From Planctomycetes bacterium RBG_13_46_10 (GTDB lineage: Bacteria; Planctomycetota; Phycisphaerae; Sedimentisphaerales; Anaerobacaceae), in contig MHYD01000012.1 of assembly GCA_001824645.1 (NCBI GenBank), forward strand, positions 52,265-64,094: a stretch of DNA of 11,830 nucleotides, in the 5' to 3' direction. The first letter of the stretch is position 1. Each line of letters begins with the position of its first letter. Below are positions 1 to 5,906 of this stretch, piece by piece. Below the pieces are notes generated by a model. The model did no database searches. It saw only the letters and a program-made list of their open reading frames with translations, and had not been told where the DNA came from. The translations under genes were made by a program, and so were the position numbers.

Positions 1-591
1 ATCAATACAGCCGGTCTCGGCGTGAGATTGCCGAACGTTGACCTGGGAGTAAAGAATATTACAGTCGGCGATAAGATTATCATCAACGGCACCATCGGCG
101 ACCACGGGATGACTATTATTTCGCAGCGGGAAGATATTAAATTTCAATCTTCTCTAAAAAGCGATTGTGCCGGCCTCGCCGATTTGACCTGTAAATTGCT
201 TGAAAATACAAACGGCGTAAAATTCATGCGCGACCCGACTCGCGGCGGATTGGCCGCGACGCTTAATGAAATCTCGCGGGATAGCTCCATGAGCATTGAA
301 ATTCGCGAGGTTGACATCCCAATCAACCCAGCGGTGCAGGCGGCGGCAGATATGCTGGGCTTCGATGTGCTCAATATCGCCAACGAAGGCAAATTCGTCG
401 CGGTTGTTTCACCTGAATCAGCTGATGATTGCCTGAATATCTGTAAAAAACATCCGCTTGGAAAAGATGCAAAGCTAATCGGTGAGATTGTGCAGACTCG
501 GAATGTGCCCACGGTGGAGCTTATAACCAAAATCGGCGGAAGAAGAATCATACAGATGCCATACGGCCGCGAGCTTCCGAGGATATGCTAA
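1..591 (+). CDS. hypE: Hydrogenase maturation factor HypE, C-terminal part (5' truncated by window edge)
   Basis: HypE works with HypF to make the cyanide ligands of the [NiFe]-hydrogenase active site: HypF carbamoylates the C-terminal Cys of HypE, and HypE dehydrates it with ATP to a thiocyanate. The frame is open from base 1, giving 196 visible residues; the family is about 330-350 long, so roughly the first 140 are missing. Seen here are GDHG (fragment residues 33-36), MRDPTRGG (76-83), NEGK (128-131) and the diagnostic terminal PRIC whose Cys is the very last residue. The apparent GTG start at 22 is internal. The N-terminal ATP-binding part lies outside the window. Other hyp genes are expected upstream. 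Its 3' end converges with nadD, with no clear U-tract terminator between them; an imperfect nested hairpin (592-597 with 622-627) follows the stop. Confidence 0.95.
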   Translation: MNTAGLGVRLPNVDLGVKNITVGDKIIINGTIGDHGMTIISQREDIKFQSSLKSDCAGLADLTCKLLENTNGVKFMRDPTRGGLAATLNEISRDSSMSIEIREVDIPINPAVQAAADMLGFDVLNIANEGKFVAVVSPESADDCLNICKKHPLGKDAKLIGEIVQTRNVPTVELITKIGGRRIIQMPYGRELPRIC

Positions 592-661
592 TGTCCGCAA
601 GCGAAATAACGCTGCTGAAGTCGGACAACAATTCGCAATGGTGACGGTATTATGGTTTGGC

Positions 662-1282
662 CTATGTCTGGTAAAGGCCGTGTTCATAAATATAGTCTGC
701 CACGGCTGGGTGCAGCATGCTGGTTATATCGCCCCCGGCAGCCAATTTATTTCGTATCTCCGTGCTGCTCACGTCAATCAGGGAGGTTTCAATCACATTT
801 TGCTGAAGCTTCTCGACCCGCTTAGCGCCCCAGATTTCCTTAAACATGGAAAAGTCCGGCGGCGCAAAGCCGGCCCGATACATCGTGGCCAGATTACACT
901 CGTCGATTAGCTCGATGATTTTGTACCAGTGTGGCAAATCATCGATGCTATCTGCACCTATAAGCCAGCAGATTTCGGTTTGCCTGCCGTAGTCGGCCTG
1001 GAACTGCTTTACGGTTTGCAAGGTATAACTGGGCTGCGGTCTTCTCAGCTCGTAATCACTTAGCTCGAAATTATTTTTCCCGGCAATTGCAAGAGCTATC
1101 ATAGCAAATCTGTCATCATCACTTGCAGCGGGCCTGAAGCCTTTCAGCGGAGAGCGCTTCGCCGGAATGAAGACAATCTTTTCTGCGCCGATGTGCTTCG
1201 CCGCCTCGTCTGCGACATGCGTATGGCCGAGATGAACCGGATCGAATGTGCCGCCGAATAGAGCTATCTTCCTTTTTTCCAT
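662..1282 (-). CDS. nadD: Nicotinate-nucleotide adenylyltransferase NadD
   Basis: NadD transfers AMP from ATP to nicotinate mononucleotide, making deamido-NAD in the cytoplasm, the penultimate step of NAD synthesis. The protein has 206 residues, normal for the family. The N-terminal nucleotidyltransferase signature GGTFDPVHLGH is at residues 10-20, with the HxGH pair at 17-20, and the C-terminal SSTEIR motif (ATP binding) is at 172-177. The middle contains WLIGADS, also typical. I chose the ATG at 1282; a TTG two codons upstream (1288) would add only Met-Phe. No strong ribosome binding site precedes either start. It stands alone on the minus strand, convergent with hypE and separated from the next plus-strand gene by a long AT-rich gap. 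Confidence 0.95.
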   Translation of the reverse strand: MEKRKIALFGGTFDPVHLGHTHVADEAAKHIGAEKIVFIPAKRSPLKGFRPAASDDDRFAMIALAIAGKNNFELSDYELRRPQPSYTLQTVKQFQADYGRQTEICWLIGADSIDDLPHWYKIIELIDECNLATMYRAGFAPPDFSMFKEIWGAKRVEKLQQNVIETSLIDVSSTEIRNKLAAGGDITSMLHPAVADYIYEHGLYQT

Positions 1283-1698
1283 AAACAATTAACAGATTAC
1301 CTGTGTATTATTGAAAAAATATTTAAAATATTAAAAATATTTTTAATCGGCATCCAACATCAGATAAAACCGACCACGCAAACAAATTTTCCTGCCATTT
1401 GATTCTTTCTAAAAGGCCTTGCTATTTTGCATGCATACATAGTGACATATATTCACGCCTGTCAACAACAGCAAAATCCGCGAATCGACGAATAGATAAA
1501 ACATATTAACGTTAATGCGATATAGTGACATCTTCTCGCCGGCACCAAATACGTTCTCTTTTATTAATGTTTCCTTCAAGAACTTATCAGCAATATCAAC
1601 AACAGTACAAACACAATTGAGAAAAATTTTGTTAAGTATTTTAGAATATTATGACGATAAAAAATATAAGAATATTTATTAACTTGAATATAATTTTA
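1283..1698. other. AT-rich gap without a recognised gene
   Basis: No coding region with a credible start is visible on either strand between nadD and the next promoter. The stretch is strongly AT-rich. It contains an A/T-only inverted repeat, AAAAATATTT (1315-1324) against AAATATTTTT (1335-1344), too weak to call a terminator. A 10-base direct repeat, ATAGTGACAT, occurs at 1439-1448 and 1522-1531. The nadD promoter must lie in its left part, but no convincing -35/-10 pair could be picked. Confidence 0.6.
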
Positions 1699-1727
1699 TT
1701 GACAAGTTTTTTAATAACGAATTTAGT
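1699..1727 (+). promoter_or_regulatory. Sigma-70-type promoter for the Lys-rich peptide unit
   Basis: A perfect -35 box TTGACA (1699-1704) is followed after 17 bases by TTTAGT (1722-1727), or after 19 bases by TAGTAT (1724-1729), as the -10 box. A transcript would start near 1734, about 45 bases before the small ORF. The -35 is strong and the -10 imperfect. Confidence 0.55.
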
Positions 1728-1778
1728 ATTGATATGTTGAATCAAACAGTAAAGGATTCATACAACTGAAAGGGTAAA

Positions 1779-1844
1779 ATGATGGCTAAGAAAAAAGCAA
1801 AGAAAAAAGCAACAAAGAAAAAAGCAGCAAAGAAGAAAAGATGA
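1779..1844 (+). CDS. 21-residue Lys/Ala-rich basic peptide
   Basis: This short ORF is too small for ordinary gene calling but has gene-like features. AAAGGG (1769-1774) precedes two consecutive ATG codons (1779 and 1782), a promoter lies upstream and an intrinsic terminator downstream. The product is almost entirely Lys and Ala in a KKKA-type repeat (12 of 21 residues are Lys, one Thr, final Arg). It resembles the Lys-rich tails of chlamydial histone-like Hc1/Hc2 proteins and other bacterial H1-like proteins. A role in nucleic-acid binding is inferred from charge only. The SD is 4 bases from the first ATG and 7 from the second, so the second (20 residues) may be the real start. Low-complexity purine-rich DNA could also produce such an ORF by chance, but the flanking signals argue against that. 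Confidence 0.6.
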   Translation: MMAKKKAKKKATKKKAAKKKR

Positions 1845-1852
1845 AGTAACGA

Positions 1853-1957
1853 TTAAGTCACGAGCTTGCCTGTAATCTGAAAAAGGATTTTGGTTTTCTG
1901 GTGATTAAGCTCGTCAGATGTTTCAACTTTGTTATGACATCGACAACAGAGCAAGCC
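1853..1957 (+). ncRNA. Possible structured 3' part of the small transcript
   Basis: Between the peptide stop and the terminator lie over 100 bases with no ORF but with complementary segments. ACGAGCTT (1860-1867) pairs with AAGCTCGT (1907-1914). GCTTGC (1863-1868) can alternatively pair with GCAAGC (1951-1956), so the two pairings are mutually exclusive. GATGT (1917-1921) can pair with ACATC (1936-1940). No known RNA family was recognised. It may be an ordinary 3' untranslated region, or the mRNA may double as a regulatory RNA. Confidence 0.3.
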
Positions 1958-1961
1958 ATGC

Positions 1962-2004
1962 AAAAAACGGAAGATTTAATTAAAACGAAATCTTCCGTTT
2001 TTTT
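1962..2004 (+). terminator. Strong intrinsic terminator
   Basis: A perfect 16-base inverted repeat (1962-1977 against 1988-2003) has core CGGAAGATTT / AAATCTTCCG, a 10-base loop, and a T-run on the descending arm (1998-2004). The matching A-run on the ascending arm means it could work in both directions. It ends the Lys-rich peptide transcript and insulates lysA from it. Confidence 0.85.
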
Positions 2005-2042
2005 ATATCCGGAAATTCGAATTAGCCGCCCCCACAACAAAC

Positions 2043-2069
2043 TTGCAACAGCATAGTCTGCTATTGCAA
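2043..2069 (+). promoter_or_regulatory. Imperfect inverted repeat upstream of the lysA promoter
   Basis: TTGCAACAGCA (2043-2053) is mirrored by TGCTATTGCAA (2059-2069), with one mismatch in 11 and a 5-base centre. It ends 10 bases before the proposed -35 box, which itself reads TTGCAA, so that hexamer occurs three times in 42 bases. This is a reasonable operator candidate; the regulator is unknown. Confidence 0.35.
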
Positions 2070-2078
2070 ATCATTTTC

Positions 2079-2106
2079 TTGCAATTCGCTATCAATTATC
2101 TATACT
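2079..2106 (+). promoter_or_regulatory. lysA promoter
   Basis: TTGCAA (2079-2084) and TATACT (2101-2106) are separated by 16 bases. A second possible -10, TATTAT, overlaps at 2106-2111. The transcript would start near 2113, about 53 bases before lysA. Confidence 0.6.
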
Positions 2107-2120
2107 ATTATACACAATGT

Positions 2121-2134
2121 CAGCCTTAAGGCTG
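2121..2134 (+). promoter_or_regulatory. Perfect 14-base palindrome in the lysA leader
   Basis: CAGCCTTAAGGCTG is fully self-complementary and sits just after the predicted transcript start and 31 bases before the lysA ATG. It could be an operator or part of a small leader hairpin. The leader is too short for a lysine riboswitch. Confidence 0.3.
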
Positions 2135-2165
2135 TATTCCATATATTCTTAAAAGGAAAAGACTT

Positions 2166-3458
2166 ATGGATTATTTTCAATATAAAAATGGCAGTCTTTT
2201 CGCCGAAGATGTGGCAGTGGAAAAGATAGCCGCCAAAGTGGGAACGCCGGTTTATATTTATAGCAAAGCCACCTTTATAGAACATCTGCAGAAGAGTCAG
2301 CAGGCCTACCGCGAGCTTGATACTCTGGTTTGCTACTCCGTCAAGGCGTGCGGCAATATAAACATCCTGAAGTTCATGGCACAGACCGGCTGCGGCTTCG
2401 ATGTCGTCAGCGGCGGCGAGCTGTATCGCGTAATGCAGGCCGGAGGCGACCCGGCGAAAGTTGTTTACGCCGGCGTTGGTAAAACAGACAACGAAATCAT
2501 CCAGGCGTTAAAAGCCGGCATCGCTTACTTCAATATCGAGTCGGAAGCCGAGTTGGAAAATTTAATACAACTTGTAAAAATCGCAAATCGCAAATCACAA
2601 ATCGCAAATCCTAATGCTGCTCTGCGCGTTAATCCCGATGTTGACCCGAAGACCCACAAATATACAACCACGGGAAAAAAAGAATCAAAATTCGGCGTTG
2701 ATATTGAAAGAGCAGAGAAATTTTTCCACGACTATGGCAAAAATAATCCGGTGCAGCTTTGTGCTATTCATATACATTTAGGCTCTGCCGGACACACCGT
2801 TGAGCCTTATATCGAGGCGATAAAAAAAGTTTTAGCTTTGATTGAACGGCTGCGCTCCGATGGTTTCACCATCGAAGCCCTCGATGTTGGCGGCGGCTAC
2901 GGAGCCGACTACGTAACCGGCACAGCGCCGACGGCTGCGGATTACGCCGCAGCAATCGTGCCGTTATTAAAAGGTAAGAATCTTCGGCTTATTCTCGAGC
3001 CGGGTGCGAGCATCGCAGCCAACGCAGCGATTCTATTAACGCGGGTTCTGTATCTGAAAAAAGGCGGCGAGAAGAAATTTGTCATAGTTGATGCCGGGAT
3101 GAACGATTTGATTCGTCCGCCGCTTTACGGTGCGTTTCATTTCATCTGGCCTGCCAATGTGAGTGAGAAACTTACCCCGCATCAGCGGGAAAGAGATTTG
3201 AAGTTGACCGGCACCGAAGTCGTTGACGTGGTTGGACCGATTTGCGAGGGTGCGGATTTCTTCGCACAGGACAGGGCCTTTCCGCCGGTCAAACGCGGCG
3301 ATTTAATCTCTATCTTTACCGCCGGCGCTTATGGCTTTAGTATGAGCAGCAACTACAACGCCCGCGGCCGGGCTGCCGAGGTTCTCGTCGATGGCAGCAA
3401 CTTCTCCGTCATCCGCAAACGTGAAACATACGAAGATTTAACAGCATTGGAAAAATAA
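2166..3458 (+). CDS. lysA: Diaminopimelate decarboxylase LysA
   Basis: LysA decarboxylates meso-diaminopimelate to L-lysine, using PLP, the last step of lysine synthesis. The 430 residues match the family. Visible are the PLP lysine K60 in YSVKA, the barrel motif GFDVVSGGEL (77-86), HIHLGS (202-207, His204 stacking on PLP), the glycine-rich phosphate site LDVGGGYG (239-246), RPPLYGAFH (317-325) and the catalytic CEGAD (360-364; usually CESGD). AAGGA (2153-2157) lies 8 bases before the ATG. Two oddities: the usual EPGR reads EPGA (278-281), losing an Arg known to contact substrate in characterised enzymes; and residues 138-148 are encoded by a 7-base tandem repeat. Ornithine or arginine decarboxylases of the same fold are less likely, because the Cys-Glu active-site loop and length fit LysA, but the EPGA change leaves some doubt about the exact substrate. 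It is transcribed alone. Confidence 0.93.
   Translation: MDYFQYKNGSLFAEDVAVEKIAAKVGTPVYIYSKATFIEHLQKSQQAYRELDTLVCYSVKACGNINILKFMAQTGCGFDVVSGGELYRVMQAGGDPAKVVYAGVGKTDNEIIQALKAGIAYFNIESEAELENLIQLVKIANRKSQIANPNAALRVNPDVDPKTHKYTTTGKKESKFGVDIERAEKFFHDYGKNNPVQLCAIHIHLGSAGHTVEPYIEAIKKVLALIERLRSDGFTIEALDVGGGYGADYVTGTAPTAADYAAAIVPLLKGKNLRLILEPGASIAANAAILLTRVLYLKKGGEKKFVIVDAGMNDLIRPPLYGAFHFIWPANVSEKLTPHQRERDLKLTGTEVVDVVGPICEGADFFAQDRAFPPVKRGDLISIFTAGAYGFSMSSNYNARGRAAEVLVDGSNFSVIRKRETYEDLTALEK
2578..2612 (+). repeat. Heptamer tandem tract inside lysA
   Basis: There are five consecutive 7-base units: AAATCGC, AAATCGC, AAATCAC, AAATCGC, AAATCCT. They encode part of a solvent-type segment (residues 138-149, rich in Asn, Lys, Ile, Ala) between barrel elements, and the lysA frame stays open. 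The unit shape matches that of the heptamers in the intergenic elements at 5907-6043 and 8478-8615; AAATCCT is identical to the first unit of the former. Confidence 0.8.
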
Positions 3459-3463
3459 TTAAC

Positions 3464-3492
3464 CACGGATTACACGGATTTTCACAGATTAT
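3464..3492 (+). repeat. Short tandem repeat after lysA
   Basis: Three imperfect units of 9-10 bases (CACGGATTA, CACGGATTTT, CACAGATTAT) lie directly after the lysA stop. They look like a dispersed low-complexity intergenic repeat; no function is evident. Confidence 0.6.
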
Positions 3493-3502
3493 AAATATTT
3501 AG

Positions 3503-3521
3503 CCTGCCGTTTCACGGCAGG
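3503..3521 (+). repeat. Perfect hairpin after lysA
   Basis: CCTGCCGT and ACGGCAGG form an 8-base perfect stem with a TTC loop. It has no T-run, so it is not a standard terminator, though it could end or stabilise the lysA transcript. Confidence 0.6.
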
Positions 3522-3531
3522 TTCACAACCC

Positions 3532-3644
3532 GTCATTGCGAGGCCGTCAGGTAGGGTGTGCAATGCACACCAATAAAAAAGAAAGAAATGGTGGGCTGTG
3601 CCCACCCTACTCATCACTTCTATGATTAGGATTGTAGGTTGGGG
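3532..3644 (+). repeat. 113-base dispersed repeat, copy 1 (paired palindromes)
   Basis: This segment recurs 322 bases downstream with only about four mismatches and no gap. Its order is: a GTCATTGCGAGGCCGTCAG head (3532-3550), a hairpin GGTGTGC-AAT-GCACACC (3555-3571), an A-rich spacer, a hairpin GGTGGGC-TGT-GCCCACC (3590-3606), then a tail reading GATTGTAGGTTGGGG. The outer ends of the two hairpins are themselves inverted repeats, GTAGGGTG (3551-3558) and CACCCTAC (3603-3610), so bases 3551-3610 form a paired REP-like unit. No transposase is nearby. Apparent ORFs over this stretch are repeat artefacts. Confidence 0.85.
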
Positions 3645-3853
3645 TTTTCATCCTTCGCAGCTTGGTTGGCGCAATTTCATCACACCCTGCCGCCTGTCAT
3701 TACCGCCCCGCATCGCAGTGCGGGATAAACTCCAGCGGGAATCCATTACCCGTCATTCCGAGCGAAGTCGAGGAATCCATTTTGAGCAGATTCCTCCGCT
3801 TCGTCCCAACGTTGTTGGGACTCCGGTCGGAAAGACGACGCGTACAATCCTGT
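3645..3853 (+). repeat. Mosaic of palindromic repeats between the two 113-base copies
   Basis: No gene is supported here. Three hairpins are visible: CCCGCA/TGCGGG (3707-3712, 3719-3724); a 15-base stem with two mismatches (3763-3777 against 3789-3803) that includes the perfect arms GAGGAATC/GATTCCTC; and GTCCCAAC-GTT-GTTGGGAC (3803-3821). The second lies in a GTCATTCCGAGCGAAGTCGA-type repeat, kin to the GTCATTGCGAG heads of the flanking copies. This looks like nested insertion of several repeat families. Confidence 0.65.
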
Positions 3854-3966
3854 GTCATTGCGAGGCCGTCAGGTAGGGTGTGCAATGCACACCAATAAAA
3901 AAGAAAGAAATGGTGGGCTGTGCCCACCCTACTCTTTATTTCTATGATTAGGATTGTAGATTGGGG
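3854..3966 (+). repeat. 113-base dispersed repeat, copy 2
   Basis: It is a near-identical direct copy of 3532-3644 at a constant offset of 322 bases, with paired palindromes at 3873-3932. Its tail continues as GGGGCTTGCTCCACCATTCT (3963-3982), which matches the repeat before ruvB at 11264-11283 except for a single base. The copy ends next to the stop of the minus-strand membrane protein gene, with no terminator between them. Confidence 0.85.
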
Positions 3967-3984
3967 CTTGCTCCACCATTCTGT

Positions 3985-4596
3985 TTATTTTGTAAAGAAA
4001 TCTTTGATTCGCTCGATCCAGCCGAAGTCAGCAAGAATATCAACTATTATCGCAGCAATAATAGTTGCAATAACAGCTACAACAATAGCACAAATAAAAT
4101 GCGAAGTTTTTTTGAAGATCCAACCTATTATCTTTTTAAGTAGGCAACAAGCCTTTTGCCCTGTTTCTGCTTGCTTTTTATCTACACCACGGCAAAGTTG
4201 TACCAAAACGTAGGTGGCTGTATCCAACTGCCTCCATTTGCTTTCATCGCCTGCTTCGATTTCATCAAGTAAGTCTAAAATCTTTTTGGCTGTTATGAAA
4301 AGTTTGGAGTCGGTACTGCCGCTCATTCTTTTTATAATAGCTTTGGACAAATTTCTTGCGTATTCGCATTTTCTTTGAAGCCGATCTGCTTTCTTTGCTT
4401 GTTCAATATCTTCTATATCATCATCGGTTAGCTCTGTAGTAGGTTTAGCAGCAACAAATTCCGAATTGAATTTATCCAACAAAGTTTTAAACTCTCTATC
4501 CTTTAGTTGATCAACTAAATCGCTAAAAATTTTTTCGGTCTGGTCATAAACAGACGACCCTTTGTTTATATTTGCTCTTTCTTGACCATTAGGCAT
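3985..4596 (-). CDS. Unrecognised protein with C-terminal membrane anchor
   Basis: I do not recognise this 203-residue protein. The first 160 residues are soluble, charged and apparently mostly helical (an acidic segment around 56-66, then Lys/Arg-rich helices). A single long hydrophobic stretch at about 166-188 (Ile/Val/Ala-rich) and a short basic tail follow, suggesting a tail-anchored topology with the bulk in the cytoplasm. There is no N-terminal signal and no catalytic motif. Cys residues occur at 77, 135, 150, 151 and 169 without a metal-binding spacing. AAGG lies 8 bases before the ATG. A 34-codon ORF ends one codon upstream in the same frame, and a strong promoter precedes that. The gene is AT-richer than lysA or hisC and lies in an accessory-looking stretch bounded by repeats. 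Confidence 0.75.
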   Translation of the reverse strand: MPNGQERANINKGSSVYDQTEKIFSDLVDQLKDREFKTLLDKFNSEFVAAKPTTELTDDDIEDIEQAKKADRLQRKCEYARNLSKAIIKRMSGSTDSKLFITAKKILDLLDEIEAGDESKWRQLDTATYVLVQLCRGVDKKQAETGQKACCLLKKIIGWIFKKTSHFICAIVVAVIATIIAAIIVDILADFGWIERIKDFFTK

Positions 4597-4599
4597 AAC

Positions 4600-4704
4600 C
4601 TAAGCCTTATTTTTCAAACACTGGGAATACTGATATGAACCGCCAGCCGTAGCTTTTGCTCTGAGGCCTACACGTCTTCGATTGTTCCTCTCCTCTTTGC
4701 TCAT
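4600..4704 (-). CDS. Possible 34-residue leader ORF, perhaps leaderless
   Basis: The ATG (4704-4702) begins 7 bases after the -10 box of a strong promoter, so the transcript would start at or beside the start codon, as in leaderless mRNAs. The frame runs 34 codons to TAG (4602-4600). One codon (GTT) then separates it, in the same frame, from the ATG of the membrane protein gene, whose ribosome binding site AAGG lies inside this ORF. The peptide is basic at its N-terminus (EERNNRRRVGLRAKA) with no known homology that I recognise. It may be a translationally coupled leader peptide, or an N-terminal extension lost through an amber codon. Translation is not proven by sequence alone. Confidence 0.4.
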   Translation of the reverse strand: MSKEERNNRRRVGLRAKATAGGSYQYSQCLKNKA

Positions 4705-4710
4705 ATGATT

Positions 4711-4739
4711 ATTATACACTATTTAGGCAAAGAAGACAA
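4711..4739 (-). promoter_or_regulatory. Strong promoter for the minus-strand membrane protein unit
   Basis: Read on the minus strand, TTGTCT (4739-4734), 17 bases, then a perfect TATAAT (4716-4711). It predicts a transcript start near 4704. Confidence 0.7.
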
Positions 4740-4957
4740 GGCCCTAATTTGATTTTATTTGCTTTGCAGTTACATAATAGCTGTACTTAATTAGCTACGG
4801 GGTATGGATATTCCAGCATAAATTTTTTGTGCGAACTACTATTGAATGGCTTGCGCATTGCCGATATACCTGTTGCGGTGTCCTTTTTGTTGAACTGGAA
4901 GTGAGATATTATGCTCTGCCGTTTGTTACTTGATTTTCTAATAAGGTAATTAGACAA
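4740..4957. other. Divergent gap between two accessory genes
   Basis: This AT-rich spacer lies between the minus-strand promoter and the plus-strand BamE-like gene. No ORF or RNA gene is supported. TTGCAG (4764-4769) and TTAATT (4787-4792) at 17-base spacing are a weak plus-strand promoter candidate. Confidence 0.4.
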
Positions 4958-5239
4958 ATGGAATTATTAGGAATACCTATAGTACCTATCATTATCATTA
5001 TCTGGATTTTGCTGTCTAATTACACCGAGGAACAGAAGAAGGAGAAGGAAAAAATTTCCAAGAAGTGGGATAACATAACCACTGGAATGAGTGAGACAGA
5101 AGTTATAGGGAAGTTGGGACAACCGCATCGGATTTGGCGAGCCGGTGCTGCTGAAATATGGGTCTATGGATCAAGTGATTCCAATGGTCAGATAAGGTTT
5201 CTTGATGGGAAAATAATAGCGTATGAAAGATCTAGTTAA
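4958..5239 (+). CDS. Small membrane-anchored SmpA/OmlA (BamE)-like protein
   Basis: This 93-residue protein has an N-terminal hydrophobic helix (about residues 4-20), a Lys/Glu-rich linker (24-36), and a compact domain from 37 to the end. The domain pattern W-x2-I-x2-GMSETEV-x4-LGQP, followed by EIWVY and a FLDGK strand, fits the SmpA/OmlA fold found in BamE and many small envelope proteins. There is no lipobox Cys, so it is not an obvious lipoprotein; it would be tethered to the inner membrane by the uncleaved helix. True BamE function (outer-membrane protein assembly) should not be assumed, because this fold is widely reused. TAAGG (4942-4946) is 11 bases before the ATG. The gene is AT-rich like its neighbours. 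Confidence 0.75.
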   Translation: MELLGIPIVPIIIIIWILLSNYTEEQKKEKEKISKKWDNITTGMSETEVIGKLGQPHRIWRAGAAEIWVYGSSDSNGQIRFLDGKIIAYERSS

Positions 5240-5337
5240 TAAGACATCTGATACATAATTATAAAATTCTTATTTGATCAAGATTTAGCTGTTCCCTTTC
5301 CCATCAATATTTGAATTAGATTTTTGGATTACTTTAT

Positions 5338-5853
5338 ATGCCAAGAATATGCTGCAAATGTGGTGGGTTTGTACAGACTGACCAGACTATCTGTGATTCT
5401 TGCGCAGCAAAATATACAGATGCACATGACGCATTAGCGTCTCAACCATTTCCCAGTCAAATAACCATAGGTAATCAAAGTTTTGATGGTGATCAATTCA
5501 TAGATTGTGTAGCTGTAGAGCTAAAGAAAGACATAAACTATCTTTATGACCTTGGTATCAAACTAGACAAGGGAGAAATGATCGCTAAGACAGGAGGTTT
5601 GGCTTGGTCTGGGTATGAAGCGTTCAATGGTGATTTGCTTTCAGCCTTGATTATCGGCGGCATTTCACTTCTTGCAGGTGGTCTAACAAATAGTTACAAA
5701 CGTATTAAACTGATAGAGATGAAACAAAAATGGATGAACCTATTATCAGAATTGAATCAGGAACAGCTTGGTTACCTTTGGGCTAGATTGCAAAGTAAAT
5801 ATCCTCTACTTTTAGGACAATTCCAAAATCTTCTTCAAGCAGGTCAAAAATAG
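5338..5853 (+). CDS. Zinc-ribbon protein of unknown function with one hydrophobic segment
   Basis: I do not recognise this 171-residue protein as a named family. The N-terminus carries two CxxC pairs (Cys5/Cys8 and Cys19/Cys22), a zinc-ribbon pattern common in small bacterial membrane or regulatory proteins. A Gly/Ala/Leu-rich hydrophobic stretch at about 98-117 could be a membrane helix or hairpin. The C-terminal 50 residues look helical, amphipathic and Gln/Leu-rich (an oligomerisation-type segment). No enzyme motif is seen. The ATG is preceded only by a weak GGA (5326-5328). It lies about 100 bases after the BamE-like gene in the same direction, possibly co-transcribed, in the AT-richer accessory stretch. 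Confidence 0.7.
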   Translation: MPRICCKCGGFVQTDQTICDSCAAKYTDAHDALASQPFPSQITIGNQSFDGDQFIDCVAVELKKDINYLYDLGIKLDKGEMIAKTGGLAWSGYEAFNGDLLSALIIGGISLLAGGLTNSYKRIKLIEMKQKWMNLLSELNQEQLGYLWARLQSKYPLLLGQFQNLLQAGQK

Positions 5854-5906
5854 AACTCACTTTATACTCGTCTTTTGTGCGGTTACTTTAGGCAGGAACT
5901 TCTCAT

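Noticed and set aside
591..644. 17-codon ORF starting in a TAATG overlap with the hypE stop
   Set aside because: Start coupling is attractive, but the peptide is very short, matches nothing I recognise, and the segment also forms an imperfect hairpin. I could not separate it from chance.
1442..1456. CRP-like site GTGA...TCAC
   Set aside because: The half-sites are separated by 7 bases instead of 6, the flanks do not fit, and no promoter lies nearby.
1845..2165. Lysine riboswitch or other metabolite riboswitch upstream of lysA
   Set aside because: A terminator ends the upstream transcript, and the lysA leader from its own promoter is only about 53 bases. No conserved riboswitch core was seen.
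3598..3927. Several overlapping open frames on both strands in the repeat island
   Set aside because: They run through near-identical repeats and hairpins, have no ribosome binding sites, and give low-complexity unrelated peptides.
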